Below, in pieces: positions 53,163 through 61,781 of a stretch of DNA of 64,000 nt. Each line of letters starts with the position of its first letter. Position 1 is the stretch's first letter. Below the pieces are notes generated by a model. The model was not told where the DNA came from. It saw only the letters and a list, made by a program, of their open reading frames with translations, and made no database searches. The stretch is from Flectobacillus roseus (GTDB lineage: Bacteria; Bacteroidota; Bacteroidia; Cytophagales; Spirosomataceae): NCBI RefSeq assembly GCF_030056665.1, contig NZ_JASHIG010000018.1. One strand, given 5' to 3'. Made by a program: the position numbers and the translations under genes.

Positions 53163-54524
53163 ATGCAAGGCTATATTGAGCAAAATAAAGAGAAGTTTTT
53201 GAATGAACTTCTTGATTTATTGAGAATTCCATCGGTGAGTGCCGATTCAAAATTTAAGGGTGATGTACGTAAAGCAGCAGAATTTGTAGCCGAAAAAATT
53301 CAGGCAGCAGGAGCTGATTTAGTAGAGATATGCGAAACGGCGGGTCATCCTATTGTTTTTGGACAAAAAATCATCGATGAAACCCTTCCAACCGTGTTGG
53401 TATATGGTCACTACGATGTACAACCAGCTGACCCTTACGAATTGTGGAATTCTCCTCCATTTGAGCCTGTTGTGAAAGATGGTAAAATCTACGCTCGTGG
53501 AGCTTGTGATGACAAAGGTCAGTTTTATATGCATATCAAAGCTTTCGAAGCTATGATGGCAACAAATTCTTTGCCATGCAATGTGAAATTTATGATTGAA
53601 GGCGAAGAAGAAATCGGTTCGGATAACCTTGGTATCTTTGTAGCGGCAAATAAGGATAGATTGAAAGCAGATGTTATCTTAATTTCGGATACCGCTATTA
53701 TCGCTAATGATACGCCATCTATTGATGTTGGTTTGAGAGGATTGAGTTATCTTGAGGTTGAAGTAACTGGACCGAACCGTGACTTGCATTCGGGTGTGTA
53801 TGGAGGTGCAGTAGCAAACCCAATCAATGTGTTGAGTAAAATGATTGCTTCGTTGCATGATGAAAATAATCATATCACTATCCCAACATTTTACGATGAT
53901 GTGCTAGATTTGACAGCAGAGGAGCGTGCAGCAATGGCTCAAACACCATTCAATTTGGATGCATATAAAGAAGATTTAGCGATTGATGAAGTATATGGCG
54001 AAACAGGTTATTCGACTATCGAGCGTGCTTCAATTCGTCCTACACTTGATGTAAATGGTATTTGGGGTGGTTATATAGGAGAAGGAGCTAAAACCGTTTT
54101 ACCTTCTAAAGCATACGCTAAAATTTCGATGCGTTTAGTACCAAACCAACAATCAGATAAAATTACAGCTTTGTTTACTAAACATTTTGAATCTATTGCA
54201 CCAGCGGGTGTTCAAGTGAAAGTTCGTCCTCATCATGGAGGAGAACCTTATGTAACACCAACTAATTCAATTGAATATTTGGCAGCAGAAAAAGCAATGG
54301 AGGAAGCATTTGGTAAAAAGCCTGTTCCTACACGTGGAGGAGGAAGTATTCCAATTGTGGCTTTATTTGAAAAAGAGTTGCAAGTAAAAACGGTTTTGAT
54401 GGGCTTTGGACTTGACTCTGATGCGATTCACTCGCCAAATGAGCATTACGGCTTATTCAATTTTTACAAAGGAATAGAAACAATTCCGTTGTTCTTTAAA
54501 TATTACGCAGAAATGGCTCACTAA
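53163..54524 (+). CDS. M20 family dipeptidase
   Basis: A 453-residue cytoplasmic zinc peptidase of the carnosinase/CPG2-like group. Metal motifs: VLVYGHYDVQPADP, ARGACDDKGQFYMH, EGEEEIGSDN (catalytic Glu and ligand) and ISDT; the lid domain carries RDLHSGVYGGAVANP, and the last ligand is in DAIHSPNEHYG. Expected to hydrolyse dipeptides. No signal peptide, unlike the exported M20 enzyme at 16.5 kb, so the two may act on either side of the membrane. Confidence 0.93.
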   Translation: MQGYIEQNKEKFLNELLDLLRIPSVSADSKFKGDVRKAAEFVAEKIQAAGADLVEICETAGHPIVFGQKIIDETLPTVLVYGHYDVQPADPYELWNSPPFEPVVKDGKIYARGACDDKGQFYMHIKAFEAMMATNSLPCNVKFMIEGEEEIGSDNLGIFVAANKDRLKADVILISDTAIIANDTPSIDVGLRGLSYLEVEVTGPNRDLHSGVYGGAVANPINVLSKMIASLHDENNHITIPTFYDDVLDLTAEERAAMAQTPFNLDAYKEDLAIDEVYGETGYSTIERASIRPTLDVNGIWGGYIGEGAKTVLPSKAYAKISMRLVPNQQSDKITALFTKHFESIAPAGVQVKVRPHHGGEPYVTPTNSIEYLAAEKAMEEAFGKKPVPTRGGGSIPIVALFEKELQVKTVLMGFGLDSDAIHSPNEHYGLFNFYKGIETIPLFFKYYAEMAH

Positions 54525-54666
54525 TGAGCCCACAAGGGCTTTGTTTTGTTGTATCGGTAGTGTTTGACCTTAAACAAAAGATGAGCTCTTACAGAAGAAA
54601 AACAAATTTTTAGTTTAAAGTAAAGAGTTGGACCTCGATAGCTAAAAACTAAATTTAAGGAGGTAT

Positions 54667-54834
54667 TAAGTTGGTGGGCAAAATAAAATTTAAGCTTTCA
54701 GGTAACGGCTTTCAGCGGTGGGCTTTGAAAAAAGCATGTGTGGTTATTAAAAAACATTTTAACACTCTTTGCCTTGTGCCTGTTGCCTTGTCCCTAAAAT
54801 AAAAAAACTTAAATGTAATTTTGCCCACAACTTA
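54667..54834. repeat. MITE-like repeat with inverted ends, copy 2 (family R3)
   Basis: The left end TAAGTTGGTGGGCAAAATAA (54667 on) and the reverse complement of the right end (TAAGTTGTGGGCAAAATTAC, from 54834) match over about 27 bp. The interior shares ACACTCTTTGCCTTGTGCCT and CGGTGGGCTTTG with the copy at 23553. No open frame, no clear target duplication. The right end again holds a TAATTTTG box (54815-54822). Confidence 0.78.
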
Positions 54835-54894
54835 CGGCCGAATATGATTGAGTCAATTTAGTAGGTAAAATAATGGTTATTTAAAATTTTCAAC

Positions 54895-55002
54895 TATTTC
54901 AGATTTGGGATTTCCGATGTCGGCAATAAAGTAGAATGACTATATTTTTTACAAAATATTGAAGCTTACATTTCCGAAATCCAACATCCAATATCCGAAA
55001 TA
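54895..55002. repeat. dispersed inverted-arm repeat, copy 2, inverted (family R2)
   Basis: Arms CAGATTTGGGATTTCCGATG (from 54899) and TTTCCGAAATCCAACATCCA (from 54970) are imperfectly complementary. The reverse complement of this unit aligns with the unit at 2209-2372. CTAATTCACAATTCA recurs at 55031, as beside copy 1. The rest of the 645-bp gap before murQ holds the R3 repeat and nothing else recognised. Confidence 0.7.
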
Positions 55003-55169
55003 AACAGTTTTTATAATCGTTCGTTTAGTACTAATTCACAATTCAGCACTAATACTTAATTGCCACTTTGTACAATATCGTTCCATTCGATACTATAGCG
55101 GTTTAGGAGTGGGAATCTATTTCAAACCCTTCAAGAAGAAACAGACCCAATATTTTGTTTTGTAAAACT

Positions 55170-56006
55170 ATGTCACAAGAAATCAACTTAGAAACACTCA
55201 CAACCGAGGCAAGCTCAAAATATAATAACCTCGACGAAATGTCTATTACGACCATTTTGGAAGGTATTAACAACGAGGATAAAACAGTACCCCATGCTGT
55301 GGAGAAGGCTATTCCGCAAATTGAGGCCTTAGTTAGTCAAATTGTTCCAAGGATGAAACAAGGCGGTCGCCTGTTTTATATTGGAGCAGGTACTAGCGGC
55401 AGATTAGGTATCGTAGATGCCTCAGAATGTCCTCCAACCTTTGGTGTTCCTTTTGACTTGGTTATTGGTATCATTGCAGGTGGCGATACTGCTATTCGTA
55501 AGGCTGTTGAGTATGCCGAAGATGATGAAGAACAAGCTTGGAAGGACCTTGAACAGTATGATATCAATGAGCTAGATACAGTAGTAGGAATTGCTGCTTC
55601 TGGGCGTACACCTTATGTTATTGGCGGTCTTCGTACTGCTCGTAACAATGGGGTATTGACTGGTTCGGTTTCTTGTAACATAGGAAGTGAGATTTCAAAA
55701 GAAGCAGAATTTCCTATCGAAGTGGTCGTAGGGCCAGAATTTGTAACAGGTAGTACACGTATGAAATCAGGTACAGCACAAAAGCTGATTCTTAATATGA
55801 TTTCGACCTCGGTAATGATACAATTAGGACGCATTCGTGGTAATAAAATGGTAGATATGCAATTGAGCAACCATAAATTAGTAGCACGAGCTGAAAATAT
55901 GATTATCAGAGAATTAGGCGTTGACAAAGCCCTAGCTGAAACCCTCTTACAAGAGCACGGAAGTGTTCGTAAGGCAATAGATGCTTATCGTTCTTCTTTG
56001 CGTTAA
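55170..56006 (+). CDS. murQ: N-acetylmuramic acid 6-phosphate etherase
   Basis: A 278-residue SIS-domain lyase that removes lactate from MurNAc-6-phosphate in cell-wall recycling. The start at 55170 (MSQEINLETLTTEASSKYNN) fits the family; a TTG five codons earlier is less likely. Motifs: GRLFYIGAGTSGRLGIVDASECPPTFG, the catalytic Glu region and GRTPYVIGGL, then VTGSTRMKSGTAQKLILNM. Complete. No other recycling gene (kinase, transporter) lies next to it. Confidence 0.96.
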   Translation: MSQEINLETLTTEASSKYNNLDEMSITTILEGINNEDKTVPHAVEKAIPQIEALVSQIVPRMKQGGRLFYIGAGTSGRLGIVDASECPPTFGVPFDLVIGIIAGGDTAIRKAVEYAEDDEEQAWKDLEQYDINELDTVVGIAASGRTPYVIGGLRTARNNGVLTGSVSCNIGSEISKEAEFPIEVVVGPEFVTGSTRMKSGTAQKLILNMISTSVMIQLGRIRGNKMVDMQLSNHKLVARAENMIIRELGVDKALAETLLQEHGSVRKAIDAYRSSLR

Positions 56007-56370
56007 CAAACCATTAACACCGAGCTCAGTACTTTTGGCTTAATATTGTCGTTGAAAGAGTATAGAAAAAATTTAAGAAGTACCATTATAAGGTTTTTTG
56101 AAGTGATAGGGCGTTTATCTTGTAAACAACAAAGTTCAATTTTAAGTTTATGACCTAAAACCTAATGCTTGTATCTATATTTAAGTAGCTTTCTACATTA
56201 AATTTTACCGAAAAATCAAGAAACACATAGGTAATGATAAATAAATCATCTTTTTGTCTTTATTTTGTATTTCGAGAAGATTGGTAAAATAATATTTGGT
56301 GATATGCTTACTATCTTAAATTTTATTTTACTTTATTATACAATTCCTTAAGAAACCCTTTGAATTACAA
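56007..56370. other. gene-free region between murQ and the cytochrome gene
   Basis: About 360 bp, AT-rich, with no open frame, hairpin or shared repeat that I could support. Confidence 0.5.
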
Positions 56371-56694
56371 ATGAAAAAAGTTGTTTTGAGCTCTCTAATA
56401 CTTGCTGCATTTGCTATCAATGCAAAAGCAGAAGATTTCCCAGAAGACATCAAACCATTGATGACTAAATATACTTGTACTGCTTGTCACAAAGTAGATA
56501 CTCGTTTGGTGGGTCCAGCTTACACAGATGTTGCTAAGAAAAAATATACTAACGAGAAAATCGTTGAATTAATCGCTAATCCAAAGCCATCTAACTGGCC
56601 TGGTTATCCTCCAATGGCGGCGATGAAAAACGTTCCAAAAGACGATGCTATCAAAATCGCTACTTGGATTAACTCGTTGAGAAAGAAGAAATAA
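56371..56694 (+). CDS. small class I cytochrome c
   Basis: A 107-residue periplasmic cytochrome. The signal peptide (MKKVVLSSLILAAFAINAKA) is followed by EDFPEDIKPLMTKYTCTACH. The heme site is C36-x2-C39-H40, and methionine in the YPPMAAMKNVP stretch should be the sixth iron ligand. Residues ARLVGPAYTDVAKKK correspond to the cytochrome c551/c8 group. It carries single electrons in the periplasm, perhaps to an oxidase. A good terminator follows. Confidence 0.93.
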   Translation: MKKVVLSSLILAAFAINAKAEDFPEDIKPLMTKYTCTACHKVDTRLVGPAYTDVAKKKYTNEKIVELIANPKPSNWPGYPPMAAMKNVPKDDAIKIATWINSLRKKK

Positions 56695-56711
56695 GAATTT
56701 TACAATTCTGT

Positions 56712-56751
56712 AAAAAACCTTGGTAATGTCATCATTATCAAGGTTTTTTGT
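56712..56751 (+). terminator. terminator after the cytochrome gene
   Basis: AAAAACCTTGGTAATG (56712 on) pairs with CATTATCAAGGTTTTT (56733-56748), one mismatch, then T run. Confidence 0.8.
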
Positions 56752-56875
56752 TTTTAGGGCGCTAAATTATTGGAAAGTACAACTAATGGTCTCTTTTTTG
56801 TGTTATGATAAAAATCACTCTATAGAATTTAAAAACTAGGAGAGAGGCCAAGGTTTATATCTAATCGCTACGACT

Positions 56876-57166
56876 ATGCACAAATATCAGGTAATTTTTC
56901 AATTTGAACTTGACGAGGAGCTACTCTCAAAAGTACCTCAACATCGTAACTTTATAGGAGAGTTGATTCAGAAAGGAATTATAGATTCGTATGCGATTTC
57001 GGCAGAGTCGACCCAAGGCTGGATTGTTATGAATGCTAATAATAAGAAAGAAGTGCTACACACTTTAGAGAAATCGCCCATATATCACAAGTGGGTTGTA
57101 GAAGTTGAACAACTGGTAATTTATGATTCTCAGTTGTATCGTTTTCCAAAGCTTGTTATGAACTAA
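56876..57166 (+). CDS. small protein, muconolactone isomerase/YCII-like fold
   Basis: A 96-residue cytoplasmic protein (MHKYQVIFQFELDEELLSKV). The pattern of an N-terminal strand, a helix ending ELIQKGIIDSYAIS, then STQGWIVMNANNKKEVLHTLEKSPIY resembles dimeric alpha/beta-barrel proteins such as muconolactone isomerase-like and YCII families. The catalytic residues of neither are evident, so no reaction is proposed. It could be a ligand-binding or scaffold dimer. Confidence 0.7.
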   Translation: MHKYQVIFQFELDEELLSKVPQHRNFIGELIQKGIIDSYAISAESTQGWIVMNANNKKEVLHTLEKSPIYHKWVVEVEQLVIYDSQLYRFPKLVMN

Positions 57167-57290
57167 TAGTCATAAGTAAGAAGACGTTGTTAGTTAACGG
57201 TATATCAGTTATTATAATACACTCATACTCAAAAAATATTTTCGATTTTTACCTCGGAGATACTTTTGATTTAATCTTTCATGCTACATA

Positions 57291-57335
57291 AAAATAAAGG
57301 AGTGATAGACTTGGTCTATCGCTCCTTTATTTTTA
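57291..57335. terminator. bidirectional terminator between the small gene and DUF5606 gene
   Basis: A 20-bp perfect stem, AAAATAAAGGAGTGATAGAC (57291-57310) with its complement at 57314-57333, closing a TTG loop. T runs on both strands. Confidence 0.9.
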
Positions 57336-57353
57336 TAACTTTTTCAATAACGA

Positions 57354-57782
57354 CTATTGAGCAGCAGTTTCTGTTTTTACCTCGAATGCTTCTGGCAAGT
57401 TTTTCAAAAGTGTATTGAACCAGTTGATGATTTTCTTTACATCAGAAGGGTAAACACGCTCACGATCAAAGTCAGGAGCAACTTCACCTAAAATTGCATA
57501 AAGCTCTTCGTCTGAGGCAGTTTTTGTATTTAATTCAACACCTTCGTTATATTTTTCTTTAAGAGCAAAGAAAATATCAGCCAAAGGAACTGAACTATCT
57601 TGGTGATCAGACATATATACTGAAATATCTTTCAAAACTGATACGCGAGCATTAGCTCCTACCACAGAACGTTCTTTTTTTCCATCAAGGCTTTCTACGA
57701 TAACGCCAGTACGAGTAGGTTTTAAAATTCTGTATAATCCGCTTTTACCTGAAATATTAGCTACTTCTTTTAGTAATTCCAT
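57354..57782 (-). CDS. DUF5606 family protein
   Basis: A 142-residue protein conserved in Bacteroidota. The N terminus ELLKEVANISGKSGLYRILK leads into an SH3-like beta segment (TGVIVESLDGKKERSVVGANARVSVL), then helices with SDVKKIINWFNTLLKNLPEAF. It has no signal peptide and no known activity; the composition would fit a regulator or nucleic-acid-associated protein. It has its own promoter. Confidence 0.85.
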   Translation of the reverse strand: MELLKEVANISGKSGLYRILKPTRTGVIVESLDGKKERSVVGANARVSVLKDISVYMSDHQDSSVPLADIFFALKEKYNEGVELNTKTASDEELYAILGEVAPDFDRERVYPSDVKKIINWFNTLLKNLPEAFEVKTETAAQ

Positions 57783-57807
57783 ATGATATCTTAATAATTT
57801 GTTTTTA

Positions 57808-57835
57808 CAAAATTAGTTATTTAAGGCTTTGACAA
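57808..57835 (-). promoter_or_regulatory. promoter of the DUF5606 gene
   Basis: Minus strand: TTG (57835-57833), 17-nt spacer, TAATTTTG (57815-57808), 25 bp before the start codon. Confidence 0.55.
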
Positions 57836-57884
57836 GTGTACTTGTTGTGAGTATTTCGTGAAAAAGGCCTAAAATTATTCTCAA

Positions 57885-58487
57885 TTATGGCTTAAAGCCT
57901 TGATTTAGCTCATCTATATAGGCTAAGATTTCCTCCCGACCAGTCCCATTAACGGACGAAGTCACAAAATATTGCGGCATTTCTTCCCATGTTTCTAGCA
58001 TGATTTGTTCATAAATAGCAAGATTTTTATTTACCGCAGTGTTTGAAAGTTTGTCAGCTTTTGTAAATACAATACAAAATGGAAGTCCATTTTCTCCAAG
58101 TTTTTGCATAAACTCAACGTCCACTTTCTGTGGCTCATGTCTTACATCGATCAGTACAAAAGTACATACAAGGTTGGTTCTGAGGGTAAGATACTCATTA
58201 ATCATTTTTTCAAACTTCTCACGCTCCACTTTGCTCACCTTTGCATAGCCGTAACCTGGCAAATCGACTAAGTACCAATCTTCATTAATAAAAAAGTGAT
58301 TGATAAGTTGTGTTTTTCCTGGAGTTTGGGATGTTTTAGCAAGGTTCTTTTTTCTAACAATGCTATTGATAAGAGATGACTTTCCTACGTTGGATCTTCC
58401 GATAAAGGCATATTCAGGCTTATCAGGCTTAGGACATTGCTGATAAGTGGAATTACTCATTAAAAAAGACGCTTGATTGATTTTCAT
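57885..58487 (-). CDS. engB: ribosome biogenesis GTP-binding protein
   Basis: A 200-residue EngB/YsxC/YihA GTPase for late 50S assembly. G1 is GRSNVGKSSLIN, G2 TPGKTQLINHF, G3 DLPGYGYAKVS, G4 TKADK, and G5 in FVTSSVNGTG. The length is standard. It is immediately upstream of the DUF5606 gene on the same strand. Confidence 0.97.
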   Translation of the reverse strand: MKINQASFLMSNSTYQQCPKPDKPEYAFIGRSNVGKSSLINSIVRKKNLAKTSQTPGKTQLINHFFINEDWYLVDLPGYGYAKVSKVEREKFEKMINEYLTLRTNLVCTFVLIDVRHEPQKVDVEFMQKLGENGLPFCIVFTKADKLSNTAVNKNLAIYEQIMLETWEEMPQYFVTSSVNGTGREEILAYIDELNQGFKP

Positions 58488-58731
58488 GGCGCTAAAATTT
58501 ATGGTGAAAAGCGATAAGCTCCTCTTTTTTTAAATTATGAATTTACTAAGTCTAGCATTTTGCAAGAAATAGTAATATATTAGCACAAATAATGCCCTCT
58601 CAGGGTGTCTTTGTGTCAAATAAGTTTGTTAGTTTTAACAAACATCCGCAAATTTACACAATTTTAATTATCCGCTCTCTTACTCTACATATAAGAGTTA
58701 ATTGTAAAATATAGTGACAGATGGGATTTGA
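58488..58731. other. intergenic region between divergent engB and the repeat-protein gene
   Basis: AT-rich stretch without an open frame. The inverted repeat at 58731-58751 is described separately. No clear TAnnTTTG promoter was found for engB. Confidence 0.5.
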
Positions 58732-58751
58732 TTACGTCTATATGACGTAAT
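58731..58751. promoter_or_regulatory. perfect inverted repeat, possible operator
   Basis: ATTACGTC and GACGTAAT form 8-bp arms around TATAT. It is 97 bp upstream of the repeat-protein gene. No T run follows, so it looks more like a protein-binding palindrome than a terminator. Confidence 0.45.
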
Positions 58752-58847
58752 TGTTGGTGACGTGGTGTATTAATGTCACTTTTTTTTTATTGTAACGACA
58801 CGTAAATTTGTTATTAAATCCTTAACACCTGATAAATTTTTCTAACC

Positions 58848-61064
58848 ATGAAGAAAAATTACTATTCGCTATTGTTAACGATAGCAACCCTAAGTACGGT
58901 CTCGACGGCAGTTGATGCCCAAAATGACCTACCGCCTAACGCTGTTAATGGCAAGTGTTATGCGAAATGTTTGAAGCCAGCGCAATTTACCACTAAGTCA
59001 CAACAATTTGTATCTAAAGAAGCAGGCAAAACTTTATCAGTAGTTCCTGCAGTATTAGGTACAGAAACAAAATCGATTGTTGTAAAAGAAGCTGCAAAAC
59101 GCTTAGAAGTAGTTCCTGCTGCTTACAAAACAGTATCGGAGCAAGTATTGGTAAAAGAAGCAGGCAAAACAGTTACAGTAATTCCTGCGGTTTACAAAAC
59201 AGAAACAGAAACCATCTTAGTAAAAGAGGCTTCTAAGAAACTGGAAGTTGTACCTGCACAGTACAAAACAGTAACAGAACAAGTATTTGTAGGCGGATGT
59301 CCAACTGGCTCTTATATGGCTGGTTCATGGGATAATCAACGCAGATCATTTGTTCGTCCGGATGGTTCTGAATTAACAGGCTCTCCATGTAAAAAATTAG
59401 AAGTAGTACCAGCTGTATTGAAAACTGAAACAGAACAATACGTAGCTAAACCTGCTTCAAAAAGCTACACTGTGATTCCTGCAGTGTACAAAACTGAAAC
59501 AGAAAAATATGTGGTGAAGCCTGCATATTCTCGCTTGGAAGTAGTTCCTGCAGAGTTTAAAACTGTTACAGAAACAATCTTGGTGAAAGAAGCGTCTAAA
59601 GTGTTGACGGTAATTCCTGGAACTTTCAAAAAAGTAACAGAGAAGCGTTTAACAAAAGAAGCTTCAAAAACTTTGACTCCAAATGCCTTTACTTACAAGA
59701 CTGTAACCGAGCAAGTATTGGTAAAAGAAGCTTCTAAAAAATTGGAAGTTGTTCCTGCTCAATATAAAACTGTAACTGAGCAAGTATTAGTAAAAGAAGC
59801 TACTACTGCTTTGGTGACAACCCCTCCTGTGTACGAAACAGTTACTGAAAAAGTAAAAATTCGTGATGAATATACAAAATACGAAAAAGGTAAAGCTGAT
59901 CCATCATGTTTGTCTGCTAACCCTGATGACTGTCGTATCTTGTGTCTTGTAACAGTTCCTGCTGAATACAAAACAATTACTAAGCAAGTATTGAAAACTC
60001 CAGCGGGTACTAAAGAAGTAGTAACTCCAGCACAATACACTACCATCACTCGTCAGATTTTGGCTTCGCCTGCTACTGTGAAGGAAACTGTAATTCCTGC
60101 TGAATACAAAACTTTCTCAAAGCAAGTATTGGTGGCTCCTGCTGACTTAGCTTCTGCAAAAGACGTGGTTGCTGAGTACGAAACTTATACTAAAGAAGTT
60201 GTTGACCAACCTGCTAGAGTTGTAGAAAAAGAAATTCCTGCTGAATACAAAACTATCAGCAAAACTGTAATTGCAAAGTCTGCTTCAACTCGCGAGACAG
60301 CTATTGCTGCAGAGTATGCTTCGGTTACTAAACAAGTTTTGGTGAAAGATGCAGAGGTAAAAGAGCAAGTGATTCCAGCTGTGTATGCTACTCGTACAAA
60401 ACAAGTAGTAGGCACGCCAGCAAAATCTGTTGAAATAGATGTTCCTACGCCTTGTGTAGCGCCTGGTACTACGCCAAATGCTGCTGTAGCAAGCATCAAA
60501 CTTCCAAACGGACAAAGCTGCTACCAAGTATTGACGAAGCAAATTGTTGCTGCTCCTGCTTCTACACGTGAAGTGGTAATTCCAGCAGTATACGCTACTC
60601 GCCAAAAACAAGTACTGGTATCTCCAGCTACGACAAAGGTTGTTGAAACGCCAGCTCAATACGAAACTCGTGTTCGTCAGTTGTTAGCAGCTCAAGCTAC
60701 TACTAAAGAAACCGAAATTCCTGCTGAGTCAAAAACTTATACTCGTACTGTAGTTAAGTCTGCGGCAAAAACTACGGAAAAAACAATTCCTGCAGAGTAT
60801 GGCTCTTTCGTAACTACTACTAAAGTGGCTGACAATATGTACGCAGATTGGGTAGAAGTAATTTGTGGTAACAAATTGACTGTTGAAAAAATTATCCAAA
60901 TCCAACGTGCTTTGAAAGTTAAAGGTTACGACCCAGGTCCTATCGATGATGTAATTGGACCAAGAACTCGTGCTGCCTTGACTCAATTCCAGAAAGATAA
61001 CAACCTTCCATTGGGTAATATCAATATCGAAACATTGAAAGCCTTAGGCTTGAACGATAACTAA
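58848..61064 (+). CDS. exported 23-residue-repeat protein with peptidoglycan-binding domain
   Basis: A 738-residue protein: signal peptide (MKKNYYSLLLTIATLSTVSTAVDA), then about 23 copies of a 23-residue repeat of the form TxTxQVLVKxAxxxLEVVPAxYK (residues about 40-665), then a C-terminal PG_binding_1 domain (IQIQRALKVKGYDPGPIDDV ... TRAALTQFQKDNNLP). Three repeats carry insertions with paired or clustered cysteines (near residues 145-180, 350-365 and 530-560), which may form disulphides. The repeats alternate strand and turn, so an extended fibre or beta-solenoid is likely. No catalytic domain. Probably a cell-wall-bound spacer or surface fibre; that is inference. Confidence 0.82.
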   Translation: MKKNYYSLLLTIATLSTVSTAVDAQNDLPPNAVNGKCYAKCLKPAQFTTKSQQFVSKEAGKTLSVVPAVLGTETKSIVVKEAAKRLEVVPAAYKTVSEQVLVKEAGKTVTVIPAVYKTETETILVKEASKKLEVVPAQYKTVTEQVFVGGCPTGSYMAGSWDNQRRSFVRPDGSELTGSPCKKLEVVPAVLKTETEQYVAKPASKSYTVIPAVYKTETEKYVVKPAYSRLEVVPAEFKTVTETILVKEASKVLTVIPGTFKKVTEKRLTKEASKTLTPNAFTYKTVTEQVLVKEASKKLEVVPAQYKTVTEQVLVKEATTALVTTPPVYETVTEKVKIRDEYTKYEKGKADPSCLSANPDDCRILCLVTVPAEYKTITKQVLKTPAGTKEVVTPAQYTTITRQILASPATVKETVIPAEYKTFSKQVLVAPADLASAKDVVAEYETYTKEVVDQPARVVEKEIPAEYKTISKTVIAKSASTRETAIAAEYASVTKQVLVKDAEVKEQVIPAVYATRTKQVVGTPAKSVEIDVPTPCVAPGTTPNAAVASIKLPNGQSCYQVLTKQIVAAPASTREVVIPAVYATRQKQVLVSPATTKVVETPAQYETRVRQLLAAQATTKETEIPAESKTYTRTVVKSAAKTTEKTIPAEYGSFVTTTKVADNMYADWVEVICGNKLTVEKIIQIQRALKVKGYDPGPIDDVIGPRTRAALTQFQKDNNLPLGNINIETLKALGLNDN

Positions 61065-61090
61065 CAGGGATTTAAGGATTTTAATAGCAT

Positions 61091-61120
61091 AGCTCCGTAG
61101 CAACACTACGGAGCTTTTTG
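61091..61120 (+). terminator. terminator after the repeat-protein gene
   Basis: A 10-bp stem, AGCTCCGTAG (61091-61100) with CTACGGAGCT (61106-61115), CAACA loop, TTTTT tail. Confidence 0.85.
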
Positions 61121-61208
61121 CGTTATAAAAGGCAAGCATCGGCATACAAAGGTTTCTTAAAATTTGTAATTTGATGAACAATACTATTTTCTTTTGACAT
61201 TCACTTCT

Positions 61209-61658
61209 ATGAAATTGTTTTCTTTGATATCAAGCTTGTTGTTGTTTCTGAACCATTCATTAAAAGCTCAGGATAAGGTAACGCCTATTGATAATATCCT
61301 AGAGGCAACGTTTTTTCAAGGGACCTACCAAGAAGTATTACTTGAAGCAAAAAAGTTACACAAGCCTATCTTTCTTACTTTTTCGGCCAGTTGGTGTCAA
61401 CCTTGTCAAAAGCTTGAAGCAGAAAGTTTCTCACAACAAGAGGTAGCTTCTGTATTAAGCTTAAGATATATTGCCAAAATAGTAGATGTAGAACAATTTG
61501 TGGGTATGGATGTGGCTGATATCTATAAAGTTTCAGAATATCCTATTACTATTATTTTGGATGAAAGAGGCAAAGAGCTAGAACGACTCAAAGGTTTTTT
61601 CCCTCCTGAATATCTGATAAAAACCTTATTGAAATACAAAAAGACCACCTCGAAATAG
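61209..61658 (+). CDS. exported thioredoxin-like protein
   Basis: A 149-residue protein. The ATG at 61209 (MKLFSLISSLLLFLNHSLKA) begins a signal peptide; a TTG five codons upstream is less likely. The thioredoxin active site is W-C63-Q-P-C66 in FSASWCQPCQKLEAESF, close to DsbD-gamma/thioredoxin_7 proteins. The cis-Pro region is VSEYPITIILDERG. It probably reduces or isomerises disulphides in the periplasm. It lies 144 bp after the cysteine-containing repeat protein, but behind a terminator. Confidence 0.9.
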   Translation: MKLFSLISSLLLFLNHSLKAQDKVTPIDNILEATFFQGTYQEVLLEAKKLHKPIFLTFSASWCQPCQKLEAESFSQQEVASVLSLRYIAKIVDVEQFVGMDVADIYKVSEYPITIILDERGKELERLKGFFPPEYLIKTLLKYKKTTSK

Positions 61659-61709
61659 GATTCTTTGGGTTTATCTTCTTTTTCAAAATCCCATACCGAA
61701 ATATTGCCG

Positions 61710-61717
61710 TATATTTG
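61710..61717 (+). promoter_or_regulatory. possible -7 box of hemE
   Basis: TATATTTG matches TAnnTTTG, 64 bp before the hemE start. No TTG lies at the normal distance upstream, so this is a partial promoter match. Confidence 0.4.
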
Positions 61718-61781
61718 CGGTAATATTATACGAGCCAGCCTACTATGACATACATATCAAGGCACTCGAATTGCTGAATCA

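Noticed and set aside
59759..60659. Open frames antisense to the repeat-protein gene
   Set aside because: They arise from the repetitive codon pattern of the sense gene.
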